Shown here one piece after another: positions 36,297 through 48,050 of a stretch of DNA of 64,000 bases (position 1 is its first letter; each line of letters opens with the position of its first letter). Source of the DNA: Plectrocnemia conspersa (taxonomy: Eukaryota; Arthropoda; Insecta; Trichoptera; Polycentropodidae); assembly GCA_009617715.1 (NCBI GenBank), contig VTFK01000126.1:1037145-1101144 (forward strand), written 5' to 3'. The notes below the pieces were generated by a model. It did no database searches. It saw nothing but the letters and a program-made list of their open reading frames with translations, and was not told the DNA's origin. Position numbers and translations under genes: made by a program.

Positions 36297-36359
36297 TATA
36301 AATTCTACGATACCTGAGCGCAAAGCTCATAAGCAGTTTTCTTCTCGGAAAAGGCTTTA
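36297..36359 (+). promoter_or_regulatory. CP7 core promoter and conserved leader motif
   Basis: TATAAA at 36297-36302, AAGCAGTTTTC at 36331-36341, a 6-nt spacer TTCTCG and GAAAAGGCTTT from 36348. GCAG starts 36 nt after the TATA start. Confidence 0.78.
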
Positions 36360-36374
36360 CAAGAGAACAACAAT

Positions 36375-37732
36375 ATGAAATTTGTGAGTATTGCTTGTGA
36401 TCAAAAATTTAACAAATAGGTTTTAAATTAAAATATGGGCACAGACTTTTTCTAACTAATCGATATTTCTGGTCTAATTATAAAATCCCTTTAAATAATT
36501 TTTGGGTAGCAAAATAAATTTGACATTTAAATTATGATCTTTTACATTATTAAATAATATTAATATCAACTTTAAACATTTTAATTAAAAAACAATAAAA
36601 ATATTAGGTTAGAAAGCCATATTATTATTAAATGCACATTTTTATCAATATTAAATATTATTTTAAAAAAAGCGTTTTCACTTAACATATAAATTATTTA
36701 GCTGTAATAAGATTTTCTTATGGTAATGTATTCTAAGACGCTATAAAATTTTTGCATATATTATTTTACTCTGACGACTCAATTACTATTTCGAAATTTA
36801 AAGTACATTATATTATTTTACTTTAAAACCCATATACCTACAATTTTTTGAATAAATTTATATGCCTATCATTGTGAGTAAAATAACTGTTTGATGTATA
36901 GATATTTAAATCACATATGCTCGATTAAACTTTTTTCTTACATATTTTTTGTGAACGGTTCTTCTTAATCTACACCCTTCTTTGCATATGCACGTTTATT
37001 TTACTCCATCATTCATAATCTTATGATATCTTTTCTTCATATTCAACTAGGATGGACCGATTACCTTATGAATAATGGTTGTATTCAACCATTATTCACT
37101 TGGTACGAACGAAATGATTTGTCTATATTTTGTGTATCTATTACTAAGGAATTTTAACAATTTATCTATCATGTTTAACACGCCAGATCATACTTATACA
37201 ATTTATTATTTGTTGATATTTTTATATTTTTTTACAGGCCGTCGCTTTATTATGCTTGGCCGCCGTGGCGTCAGCTAATCCAGTCGGATGGGGTCATGGA
37301 TGGGCTCATGGTGGTGCTCCATTGGGACATGACGGACGTGTCGTAGACACCCCTGAAGTAGCCCATGCTAAGGCAGCTCATGCTGCCGCTCACGCCGCCG
37401 CTGCTCATGGAGCTTGGGGACATGGAGACTGGGCTCATGGACATGGAGATTGGGCGCATGGACACGGAGACTGGAACCATGGAGATTGGGCTCATGGTGA
37501 CTGGAACCATGGAGACCATTGGGGACACGGATGGGGACATGGTTGGCATGGTGCACCAGCTCACATCGCCCTGACCCACGATCAACAATACCTTAAGGAC
37601 ACTCCTTCAGTAGCTCACGCCAAAGCCTCCCATGCCGTAGCACATGCTTCAGCTGCCCACCGTGACCACGGATGGGACCATGATGCTGCTCATTGGGGGC
37701 ACGGATACGCTCACGGTTGGGGACATCATTAA
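36375..37732 (+). CDS. CP7: His/Trp/Asp-rich cuticle protein with HGDWAHG repeats
   Basis: Exons 36375-36383 (MKF) and 37238-37732, intron 854 bp, about 167 residues. Signal peptide [16 protein letters not shown], then NPVGWGHGWAHGGAPLG, module 1 ([17 protein letters not shown]), a run of (A/N)HG-H/W-GDW repeats, module 2 (ALTHDQQYLKDTPSVAHAK) and a His/Gly tail ending WGHH. It is exceptionally rich in His, Gly, Trp and Asp; His side chains are known acceptors for catechol cross-links in sclerotised cuticle, so a role in hardening or metal binding is a reasonable inference. An AATAAA overlaps the stop codon (37731-37736); a better placed one is at 37968-37973. It shares the NPVGW start with CP4. 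Confidence 0.9.
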
Positions 37733-37979
37733 TAAAACGGATCTCTTGGACTAGACCAAAAAACCCTCATTGACCCACCACGATCATCGCTCATTATTAT
37801 TATGTGACTTATGTGTTTATTCGTTATTTACTTTTTTCTTCTATTTTTTTGTTTTTCTTCTTTTTCTTCTTTCCGACTTGCTTGTCGACTTTTATTTTAA
37901 TTTTTTTATCTTAAGTTTTTTCACGCACAAATGTTCATGACAAAAAGGTGTATATACGTTTGTAAATAATAAAAAAATA

Positions 37980-40690
37980 ATATATTATATATATTTTTTT
38001 ACAAAACTTGTGTTTTCTTATTCAAATTTACTACATAAATATTTAAAATTATTATTTTTTTGCCAAAATGTCAAAGTTTCTGAACGTCAAAGTCTAATGG
38101 CAAAGAAGGATCATAAATAAGATTTATTATTGCTTTTAAATAATTCAATTAAAACAGTTATTATTTACAATAATGAAACAAAAACAATAGAAGAAAAGCG
38201 TATAGGTAGAGTGCTGGGCATAGGCCCGACATAAAATATTATGTTAGTTTAGTGTAGCAAGATCAAATTTTATCATTCCAAATTACTCATTATCATATAC
38301 CATAATCATAATTTGTATCGGAATTCGTAATTATTATATAACTATAATTTCGATCTATCATCACAAAATAGGTTTACATAAATACATAAAATATATGTCA
38401 CTGTTCTACAGAGTTGTCATATCCCAACAAAAGATTTACAATAAACAAATAAAGCAACTTGCTCTTTTTTGCGTTCTCCCTCAATATTTCTCTTTAAAAA
38501 AATGTTATTAAATTTGATATATTTTTATTGGGATTGATGTAACAGGGAATCAAGTAAAGTTATATGCGCATTTAAACACATATTTTGTTCCATAAAATGA
38601 ATTGTTTTTGCATTACAATAATAAAAAATGCGCATTAAATAAATATATTTATGTTCAATTATTTTTTTTAGATTATGCAACATTTTATTTGTGGTGTGTA
38701 CTAAAACAATTATTTGTACAATAGAATAGTAAAAAATGAGCATTCATAATATTAAAAAAAATAATTTCAATGTAACAATTGCGAAACGTCCTATTGCTAT
38801 ATTAATATTTTTTTATTAGTTCTAAAACTAATAAAGAAATAATAATATATACTTATTATAGTATGTATTAATAAATCTTAAATCTTAAATTTTATCTGTT
38901 TATTAGACAAAAAAAAATTCTAGTGCGCACTAAAAATAAAATATTGTTTAGTTTAAAATTTTTTTATTGGAAATAATTTTTTAATTATCATTTTTTAATA
39001 TTTAAATGCACAAATAAATATTTTAAGTGCAAACTACAAATAAATGTTGCTTAATCTAATATATGTGATTTTTATGTGCGAGCCAGAGTATAATCATCGA
39101 GATTTAGCTGACATTGGCATTAACAATCATAAACTTAAAGCTTAATATATGCTCCCTATTTACCAGTATATGGGTGGGATATATACAGATAGATAAAAAA
39201 AAACGAACTGCCACAAAATCACGAAACATTTTAGTGTCTACACGCTCTAGGCAACAGAACTGTTTTTATTTTTTTTCAACTTCTAGTTAAAACTCATTTT
39301 ATGCATTTTCAAACTAAAAACTATCTGAAGGTAAAAGCGAAAAATATATTAGGACAGACTAAGTGCTTGATTAATACTGTGCGTACCGCCTATCGTCGTC
39401 GTTGTTTTTCAACAGTGAATAATATTATTACATAGTGGTCTAAGTAGCATGAATGCATGTTATAATAGATTAATTACTATGACTAATACAGGCTTTCTGT
39501 TCAAACTTTTTTCTAAATTAATTTGGACTTTATTTTTAAAATCTCAGAAATAAATAAATAAATAATTATTGTAATAAATCGTATTGGTAATATTAATTTT
39601 AGTAAAAAAATTCAAATATTTTTTTAATAAACAAGGAAATAACTAAGGTAACAGTTTGTTATTAGATTATCAAACACAAAGGAATACTGTTTAACATAAA
39701 ATATTTTATAATTAAAAAATATGTGTTTTTCCAATTTTAAAATTAAAGCAAAATTCTTATATATATATTAAACACATTTATAATATATAATACATAAATA
39801 ATTTAAATTGCAGTGAAACCTGATTATATAATTATTTCAATATATATCGGAAATGTATCAGTTTTACTCTTATTACGAACAGAATAGATTTGTTTCAATT
39901 ACGTAATACAAAACAATATAATTTATACGAATAAGATAGTTGATCGCATATCTGTGTTAAGTAACACATTTTACCTATGCAGATTAGTAACAGTAACCTT
40001 GATACGAGCCATTAACGACATGATTTTGATATTATATAGCTAATTTCTCACTGCTAGTAATTTGTGGAATTATAGATATTGCCAGGTGTGTAAAACGTGC
40101 TTTTAGAACATTTTTTGATAATTCAATATGATACATATTTATATTGAAGTTTGTGTATTGAATATAATCTAAGCACAATTAGTGATTTTAAAATTCACTA
40201 ATTAAAATCTAGTTATATTTTATTATTAATATAATTTTTACGTTGTTATTGAATGATATCGTATACTGACTCGAATGTCAAGGCATACTAGTTTCTTATG
40301 ATAGGAGAAGGTGTAGTGCTTTCCGGTTGCTATAAATTTGTTAATAGGATTATCTTAATAATTAATACGCTGAAAGTGATGAACTTCTATCGAAAAACTT
40401 TGTATGATCTACAAAAAATTGCTGAGAGTTTCGCACAATATTTCCGTTCTATTTCGCCTTGCGATCATTCACTTTCTTCTTCTTGTATTTGGTCCGTAGT
40501 ATGGAGAACTAATGAAACTGAGAGTTCAGATATATCTTTGAAAAGTCGAAGACGTGGTTCTTTTTTCATTTCCTGATTTTAGGAAATGCACAAAAGTCAC
40601 CAAGTGGCAAATTATGAATTAACAACTATATTCTAGTAGCATTGTTGTCAGCTTCGTTACGCTTATTTTACTGTTACTATTTTTTTTAAA
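37980..40690. other. AT-rich intergenic DNA, no gene seen
   Basis: A long AT-rich stretch. Apart from the SINE tail at 38317-38386 I see no element. The 92-codon open frame at 40298-40576 is mixed in composition but has no recognisable domain. Confidence 0.55.
38317..38386 (+). mobile_element. SINE tail fragment, copy S4
   Basis: ATCGGAATTCGTAATTATTA, TTCGATCTATCATCACAAAA and TAGGTTTACATAAAT match the tails of S2 and S3. The tRNA-like head is absent. Confidence 0.55.
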
Positions 40691-40696
40691 ATAAAA

Positions 40697-40912
40697 CAGT
40701 GAAGTATATACAGATTTTGAGAAGGCCTTTGACCAGGTTTGCCATGGGTTATTAGTAAAAAAATTGTCGGACCTCGGTTACTCAGACGATCCGATTCGAT
40801 TATTATTTGAGCGATCGTAAATAGTTCATAACTTATAGCGGACGATTGTCGAAATATTATTTTACCCCTTTGAGAATGCCTCAAGGGTCCAACTTTCTAG
40901 TTCGCTATTTTT
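40697..40912 (+). mobile_element. decayed non-LTR reverse transcriptase fragment (jockey/CR1-like)
   Basis: The + strand encodes VYTDFEKAFDQVCHGLL, VKKLSDLGYSDDPIRLLFE, then stops and, in a shifted frame, RMPQGSNF. DFEKAFD with the later MPQGS-type turn is the signature of motifs A and B of non-LTR reverse transcriptases; the first catalytic Asp is in YTDF. Stops and a frameshift show it is dead. Confidence 0.8.
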
Positions 40913-40919
40913 TTACAGA

Positions 40920-42740
40920 TCTTATTCGTACATCAGAATATTATTAATATTTTGGCGGGAACGTTTCGTCCATTAAAACTTGAATTAAAGACATCGTAAT
41001 CACTTTTGAGAACAAATGGTGATGTTTTCTATAATCTTTTGAAATGCTTGGCTTTGTTTAGAGCAATGCGATTTACTTTGACGATCCATTAGTTATTTAT
41101 GTCGTCTATGACATTTTAGTTCACAGTATTTTCGAATCGGAAACTTTAATTTGAAATCCCCGAAAAACTATATACTTCCTCTCAATCGAATACATTTAGA
41201 AAAGGTTCTTGAGATTATTTTAGAAGCATCGGGATATTATTCGCTGTATATTGTTTAAAGCTAAGTATTTCATTAAACTACCGAAAAGTGCTGTAATTAT
41301 TAAAAAAAAAGTTTCTAGGTTCCTGAACGTCCTTGAGGGTCACAATACTCATTAGAGCAAGGATGTCCGCGCTAGCCGACTCGCATATTGCCGTCTCCAG
41401 CCAGCTCCTTAATATCTTGACATTTCACATAATATCAGTTATGAGGAGCTTGTCTGGTTTGTATCATTTTATTTTGATATATAATATTTTTTTCATTCTA
41501 ATTTACTAGGAGTAATATTTTTGGACTATTGTAGCGTATTGGGGCAACCATAACATGTAGTGTTTAAGACACAGTAATGAATAGCTAACAAACAATACAT
41601 TTCCACATCGAGTATAATCAATTATTTTAAATTAACTGTGGTGCCAAAAAACATTTAACTAGCAAAATTCCAACATTGAAATAGTGCAATTTCTGGTAAA
41701 TTTAAAATCATCTTGTTTTTCCATGGTTAACTATATTTTACACTACATAAAAAACAAAGCATGTAATTTAGTATAAAACGGTATTATAATACCTTATGGA
41801 ACATACAGATATACAATAAAACTGTTGTGAGATATTTTCGCTAATATTTAATAAATCATATTTTTATTATTAATTTTAATATATTTTGAGTAAACAGGAT
41901 TTGTGTCTAAACATAAAGGATTTATACAACTATTATTTAAACAGTTATGTCATTATTTGAAACATAATCTGTGCATTTTTATCAATAAAAAACATCTGTA
42001 ACGCCCATGAGGTGGCATATATTTATTTTCATAGGAAATAGTAAAAAAAGGTTGTTGGCCTGAGATTCAGACCTCAACTATATCACGCCACTTAACACAC
42101 AAAAAAGTGTTTTATCGAGTTTTAAGACACACACACTACCTACTACTGTCCCGGATACAAGGACACGGAAATTGATTTGACTTACTAGCGACAGAGAAAA
42201 AACGCTTTGGAATTTAGCCGAAAATCGGCAAAGAAATAAAGCAAAAAGTCGATAGATTTGTTTTAATTTTTTAGTGGTTTAATTAAATCAATATTACTAA
42301 ATCATAAAACATTGTCTCCGATAACTACGGATACTCTTTTCGTTGAATAAAGGAATATGCAACGCATGATATTGAGTCATCGTTGCTTCACTTTACCTTC
42401 GTTTGTGTTTTCTATAAAATTACACATTATTTGTAATTTTTACGCAAAAAACTGTTTTATTGTGCTGTGAGCTATGAATATTTATTTATAATATTGTGAT
42501 AACGAATTAGATCATTAGACATCAACGCACGCGAAACGAAACTCAAAGCGACATACACGAATATGTATGAGCGAAACTTAAAATAAAACATGCCTCTTGA
42601 GGATCAATAAAAATAAATTATTATATAGTGTGGTATGAAAAAAATGAATTTATTTTTTTCTGTCATTTTCAAGGATTTATTTTTTAAAAATGAATGTTCG
42701 CTGTGATAATGAACCTGTGCGTTTGTGTGGTAATCAGCAT
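40920..42740. other. intergenic DNA, possible further retroelement debris
   Basis: Up to about 41450 the sequence is less AT-rich than usual and may be the rest of the retroelement above, too decayed to read. Beyond that AT-rich, without gene. Confidence 0.45.
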
Positions 42741-42746
42741 CGGTAT

Positions 42747-42847
42747 GTTTCCCCTTCCACTCGAAAACAGGCTTTTACTGGTGAGTATAAAAAGCAACAG
42801 CCCTCCTTTAGCTCTTCACTAGCAGTTTTCTGTTCAGAAAAGGCTTT
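42747..42847 (+). promoter_or_regulatory. CP8 promoter: CCCC element, TATA and leader motif
   Basis: GTTTCCCCTTCC starts near 42748 with CCCC 35 nt before TATAAA (42786-42791). Leader: AGCAGTTTTC at 42821-42830, a 6-nt spacer TGTTCA and GAAAAGGCTTT from 42837. GCAG starts 36 nt after the TATA start. Confidence 0.8.
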
Positions 42848-42865
42848 GCTTTATACAAACCAAAA

Positions 42866-43424
42866 ATGAAATTCTTGGTGAGCATCTATAAATAATAATT
42901 AATTATTAGAATTTATATATTATTATATTTTTTATTTATTTTAGGTCGCTTTCGTATGCTTCGTCGGTTTCGTAGCCGCTCATGATGATGGGCAATGGCG
43001 CGGAGAAGGACTCTTGGAATCCCAAGACGTCGGACAATACAACACCTACGAACACTACGCTCCATTGGCCTACGCTGGACACTATGGAGGACATTTAGTC
43101 GCCCCAATTGCCTACGCTGGACACTATGCTCATGGAGCTCCCATCGGACATGACGGACGCGTCGTAGACACCCCTGAAGTAGCCCACGCTAAAGCCGCTC
43201 ACTTCGCCGCCCATTCCGCCGCTTCCCATGGTGCCTATGCTCATGGAGTCCACGCTTATGCCGCTCCAATCTACTCTGCCCATTACGCTGGACACTATGC
43301 CCATGGAGCCGCCCCTTTGGCTCATGATGGACGCGTAGTAGACACCCCTGAAGTAGCCCATGCTAAAGCCGCCCACTATGCTGCCCATGCCGCCGCCGCC
43401 CACGGAAGCCACTATCATTATTAA
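42866..43424 (+). CDS. CP8: two-module cuticle protein of the DDGQWRGEG subgroup
   Basis: Exons 42866-42877 (MKFL) and 42945-43424, intron 67 bp, about 163 residues. Signal peptide [16 protein letters not shown], then [25 protein letters not shown] repeats, module 1 ([21 protein letters not shown]), an [14 protein letters not shown] linker, module 2 ([21 protein letters not shown]) and a short His/Tyr end. Both modules are of the [10 protein letters not shown] type, unlike CP3-CP7 where the second is DxQYLxDTP. It is the nearest outgroup to the CP10-CP13 copies. AATAAA lies at 43602-43607. Strong third-position C preference suggests high expression. Confidence 0.92.
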
Positions 43425-43614
43425 GAAAAATATACTGGATTAACAATACAACAACAGTAATCTTATGATAATATTTCTCATGAGATAATACCTCCGAAAC
43501 ATAGATTATTAGTTCTACATCATCGAACGTATACCATCGTTTTATATCATATGTACATTGCCATCAAATACACATGTGTAAATACGGATTTTATATAAAG
43601 CAATAAAAAATAAT

Positions 43615-44330
43615 TACAAAAATATATGCATTTTAATATTATAAACATGAACTATTTTAATCATCTTAATCCAAGTTAAGATATTTTTTACTATAAAAAT
43701 ATTTTAAAATAGGTAGTATTATAAATTTATTAAAATACATATAGGGATTTAAAAATAATAATATATGGCAATTGTGGCCAAAATTTTGCATTTCATGCAT
43801 TACAAATCATGGTTTGGTTAACCATATTGTATGGTATCATATAATAATTATTATGTGGTATAAAATTAAAAATGATAAGATATATGAGAAAATAATATTG
43901 CTTTTAAAATATAATTTTTTTTAATATCGTTCATATAGTAGATGTTATTTATTATCAATATCATATAATTATATCAGTACATTTAGCAGACGACACAATA
44001 TACAAATATATCACAATTAAAGCAAAAATTAGTTTATACGAAAAATCTATCGTGTCTGTCTTAGTTAATACAACGTATAAGAAAAATATTTTTGAGTATG
44101 AAAAAATAATGAGATATTATATTAAAATAAATAATAATATATATTACAAGTGGTGTGTATATGTAAAACATATACAATATATAATAATAATTGTTTTCCG
44201 ATTTATAAATATGCTGCAGATATGACATATAGTGTAAAAAATATAAAGAAGTAAAAAAAATTCAAGGATATTTTCTACCACACATACTCTTATATAAGTA
44301 ACATGATCATGAATATGTTAGGAAATGTCA
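43615..44330. other. AT-rich spacer between CP8 and CP9
   Basis: No gene or element recognised. Confidence 0.65.
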
Positions 44331-44335
44331 TTAGA

Positions 44336-44443
44336 CACGTTTCCCCTCCATCTCGAGCAGTTTTTATGATCACCGCATCAGTATAAAAGCGACGAACCCT
44401 CTTCAGTCCTTCGAAAAGCAGTTTTCTATTCAGAGAAGGCTTT
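44336..44443 (+). promoter_or_regulatory. CP9 promoter: CCCC element, TATA and leader motif
   Basis: CACGTTTCCCCTCC at 44336-44349, TATAAA at 44382-44387, AAGCAGTTTTC ending at 44426, a 6-nt spacer TATTCA and GAGAAGGCTTT. The second arm has G for A, which would still pair with U as a G-U wobble. GCAG starts 36 nt after the TATA start. Confidence 0.8.
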
Positions 44444-44446
44444 AAC

Positions 44447-45860
44447 ATGAAATTTTTGGTGAGTTACACACGCGCATGATCTAGCGTTTAATTATTAAAT
44501 ACTAAACAATGCTAGTATTAATATATAATATATATTACAGATCGCTCTCTTTTGCCTTGTCGGCTTTGTTTTCGCGTCTCATGAGGGACAATGGCACGGA
44601 GAAGGACTAATCGAATCTCAAGATTACTCGAATTATTATAAGAATTATTTACCACTGGCCTATTCTACATATAATTCTTATCCTTGGGCTTATAGTAGAA
44701 GATATACAAAGATCGATGGATATGGAGCTCCTTTGGGATATGATGGAAAAGTTATAGACACCCCTGAAGTAGCTCAAGCTAAAGCAGCTCACTTTGCCGC
44801 CCATGCTGCAGCTACTCACGGAGTCAATGATTACTCTACCCCAGTTTATGCCTCATATTATTATCACGGAGGAGCTCCATTGGGCGCTGATGGTCGCGTC
44901 GTTGATACTCCTGAAGTAGCTAACGCTAAAGCAGCTCACTTCGCTGCACATGCTGCTGCTACTCATGGAGTCAATGCTTACTCTACCCCAGTTTATGCTT
45001 CATATTATTCTCACGGAGGAGCTCCATTGGGCGCTGATGGTCGCGTCGTTGATACTCCTGAAGTAGTTAACGCTAAAGCAGCTCACTTTGCCGCCCATGC
45101 TGCTGCTACTCACGGAGTCAATGCTTACTCTACTCCAGTTTATACCTCATATTATTCTTACGGAGGAGCTCCATTGGGCGCTGATGGTCGCGTTGTTGAT
45201 ACTCCAGAAGTAGCCCAAGCTAAATCAGCTCACTTTGCCGCCCATGCTGCTGCTACGCACGGAGTCAATGCTTACTCTGCTCCAGCTTATGCATCATATT
45301 ATTCTTACGGAGGAGCTCCACTGGGCGCTGATGGTCGCGTTGTTGATACTCCAGAAGTAGCCCAAGCTAAATCAGCTCACTTTGCCGCCCATGCTGCTGC
45401 TACTCACAGAATCAATGCTTACTCTACGCCAGCTTATGCTTCATATTATTCTTATGGAGGAGCTCCATTGGGCGCTGATGGACGCGTTGTTGATACTCCT
45501 GAAGTAGCTCAAGCAAAAGTAGCTCATTTTGCTGCTCATGCTGCTGCTACTCACGGAGTCGATGCTTATTCGTATCCCGTATATACTTATGGGGGAGCTC
45601 CTTTAGCTCTTGATGGACGTGTTGTTGATACTCCTGAAGTAGCTCAAGCAAAATTAGCTCATTTTGCCGCACATTCTGATGCCACTAATGAAGTCAAGTA
45701 TCATTCATATCCAGTTTATGCATCTTATCATGCTTATGAATCTCCTTTGGTTCATCACGGAGGAGTAATTGATACTCCTGAAGTAGCTCAAGCTAAAGCC
45801 GCGCACTACTCGGCGTATAATGACATTGCATGTGATCACTTTTATAACAGTAATAATTAA
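44447..45860 (+). CDS. CP9: large cuticle protein with eight tandem DTPEV modules
   Basis: Exons 44447-44458 (MKFL) and 44541-45860, intron 82 bp, about 443 residues, more than twice any other member. Signal peptide [16 protein letters not shown], then [17 protein letters not shown], a Tyr-rich stretch, and eight modules beginning [19 protein letters not shown] and [19 protein letters not shown], each joined by a [20 protein letters not shown] linker. Modules 1-6 start exactly 147 bp (49 codons) apart; the last two are 45 and 48 codons and more diverged (module 8 has [11 protein letters not shown]). Codons are more AT-rich at third positions than in CP8 or CP10. AATAAA occurs at 45860-45865, touching the stop, and at 45922-45927. 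The long repeat would give a larger, more cross-linkable chain. Confidence 0.9.
44727..45790 (+). repeat. 147-bp tandem array encoding the CP9 modules
   Basis: Equivalent codons (the Leu of APLG) are at 44733, 44880, 45027, 45174, 45321, 45468, 45603 and 45747. The central units differ by only a few bases, pointing to recent expansion or homogenisation; the end units are oldest by divergence. Confidence 0.92.
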
Positions 45861-45929
45861 ATAAAAATATTTTTGAATATCTGTGATGTTTTATTCTTAT
45901 GGTTTTTTGGGCTTTGTGTTAAATAAAAC

Positions 45930-46255
45930 TTTTTTAAAATCATAAGCACATTTTTTTAATCGGTGTTACTGATAATAAATACACTATACGAAAAATAAAT
46001 TATTCAACAAATATATCGAACTTAAAACAATTTATGTCACTTTGAATATAAAATTTCTACTAACATTTAATACTTTGCTCTAAAACTAAATACTTTGCAC
46101 TAATAATAAATACTTTAAGCTGAATGAACCCAGTTATGTTTTACTACTGATACACATTTCGTAATTAAATACAACGTTTAGAACCTCTGATCGTTTTAAA
46201 AAAACTAAAACATTAGATAACAGATAAATATGTAGATATTATGTTAAAAAGATCT
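45930..46255. other. AT-rich intergenic DNA, no gene seen
   Basis: Short AT-rich stretch with repeated ATACTTTGC-type words (46070-46115); no gene. Confidence 0.6.
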
Positions 46256-46259
46256 GTTT

Positions 46260-46710
46260 AAAAGTGAAATATATTTTTCGGGATTTGAACCCTGAGGGGT
46301 GTGTGACTTCACAGCCAGTAAGACGCAGGTGGAAACTAGTGAGAATTTTATTAGATTATTTTATATGTTGCGACAGACTATGATGAACGAGATGTTTTCT
46401 TCAAGCAGCGGTGGAGATGCTGGCGGAGAGATGATGTCGGTGGAAGATCCTCTGAGGTCAGTATTGCGCATGTTAATTTCTGTTTTTTTCGGTGCTCGTA
46501 TAGTGGGGTTCCTTCTCAGTATGTAAGCCTCTATGACCGTATGTTGTGTACGGGCGGGCGTCTGCTAGTCTCTTCGAGTGTCTGCCAGGTGACTGCTTTA
46601 TCCTCGTTGGAGTCCAGACTTAAGTATTCTGGGCTGCAAAGCTTGCTGACCAATCACAAACATGCAGGGAGCATCCAGTCAATCGTTTCTTAGAACAACG
46701 AAATAAGTAT
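46260..46710. repeat. GC-richer island, possible retroelement fragment
   Basis: A compositionally distinct block. Read on the - strand it ends with GGGTTCAAATCCC (46270-46282), a box B-like sequence, without a matching tRNA fold. Short coding-like patches (YLSLDSNEDKAVTWQTLEE on the - strand) suggest a decayed mobile-element protein. I cannot name the class. Confidence 0.35.
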
Positions 46711-47176
46711 ACGCCTACAGAAAGTGACATTTGCTTGATGGATATCTCCAAGATTGAATTGCGTAACGGGAATTTGTAGCCTTACGGAGCTTCTTCCAGT
46801 GATATATTGTTTCCCGTGACCGTTTCATAACAAAGAAATATTCATTCAATGCACCGGATAATCCTTGCGTGTTATTTATGAAAAACCTTTTAGTTCTAGT
46901 CATAACGAGGGCATTATCTAATTTATCCTTATTGATAAATAATCACTTTTGGTCAGAGTAATTACGCAAGTTTCAAGAATAAAATCCCCCACAAACGATA
47001 GCCATGTGTATGGTCCCCCAAATATTAAATTAAAGTTTCAGTGTACAAAGTGCGTAATATCAAATTTTTAGTGCAAAGTGAAAATTTTAGTAAATATATA
47101 AGTCTATCATAAAAAACCTAATTCTCAGTAACATTCCCTAAATAAGGCAAAAGAAGTAAAATACATATTTATTTAT

Positions 47177-47351
47177 CAGGCGTGTATGGTGAGATACATT
47201 CCCTTTCGTTCGCTCGTGTGTTAAGTGACGAGAGTGAGTGAAAAGAAGTGGGCTTGCGGAACGCATATAATGCACGCCCTTATCTCTCACTCACTCTCGG
47301 CACTTAACATGTGAGCGAGCGAAAGGGAATATATCTCACCGTACGCGTCTG
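47177..47351 (+). mobile_element. foldback element (MITE-like), copy 2, complete
   Basis: About 70-bp arms: CAGGCGTGTATGGTGAGATA and CCCTTTCGTTCGCTCGTGTG at the left are mirrored by GCGAGCGAAAGGGAATATAT and CTCACCGTACGCGTCTG at the right, with a centre near 47250-47280. Both ends begin CAG. Flanks do not show a clear target duplication. Copy 1 is at 7461-7618. Confidence 0.82.
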
Positions 47352-47354
47352 GTA

Positions 47355-47930
47355 TATATGAATAATATTTTGTGAAATTTATTCATTGGATTTTCATTAT
47401 CACCTTTTTTACCACAATTTTCTAATGACATAAGATTATTATTTTTAAAATTTAAGGAATTAATCTTTACTTTTTCAAACAGTTTTTAGTGGAGCGTATC
47501 TACCATGTAAAAAAATAATTAGGTGTACTTATAACTTTTATTTGAAAGACTAAATTTATGTAATTTATATTATTAAAAAATATACATTTTTACTGTAATT
47601 ATTTTATTTTATTTTAATAAAATAAATAACGTATATTAATAGTATTTCTTATTGGAAATAAAAAATCTAGCATTCAGTATTACTATAGTCGAAATCGATC
47701 ATGAGCCAAATGTGCTTACATATACAAAGGATACTAAATCGTATATAAATACTTAGTAGGTCAATCGAATAAGTAATTTATTTCTGCACTTAAAAATAAC
47801 CATATAAAATATAAATTTTACGAAAAACCATCAATGAAGTTCGATATGAAATTGAAATTGCTACTGACGTAAAAAATCAAGGACCTTTAGTTAGGAAATG
47901 CAAGGGTATAATTTGAACGAATGAATTCAC
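47355..47930. other. AT-rich spacer before CP10
   Basis: No gene or repeat recognised. Confidence 0.6.
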
Positions 47931-47937
47931 ACAATAA

Positions 47938-48041
47938 ACGTTTCCCCTTCTCTCATAAAAACACTTTTACTCTTGCTATATAAGCGCTCGCTCCCGTTCG
48001 GTAAATCAGAAGCAGTTTTCAGTTCAGAAAAGGCTTTGCAT
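47938..48041 (+). promoter_or_regulatory. CP10 promoter: CCCC element, TATA and leader motif
   Basis: ACGTTTCCCCTTCTCT at 47938-47953, CCCC 34 nt before TATATAA (47977-47983). Leader TCAGAAGCAGTTTTC, a 6-nt spacer AGTTCA and GAAAAGGCTTT ends near 48038. An initiator-like TCAG at 48006-48009 lies about 30 nt after the TATA start and would put the motif within the first nucleotides of the mRNA. Confidence 0.83.
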
Positions 48042-48050
48042 TAATCAACC

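Noticed and set aside
44733..45620. 147-bp repeat unit as a nucleosome-phasing signal
   Set aside because: The number equals a nucleosome core, but it is fully explained by a 49-codon protein module; the last units are 135 and 144 bp.
46299..46526. 75-codon open frame on the + strand
   Set aside because: It lies in a GC-richer repeat-like island, and the opposite strand looks at least as coding-like; no family resemblance.
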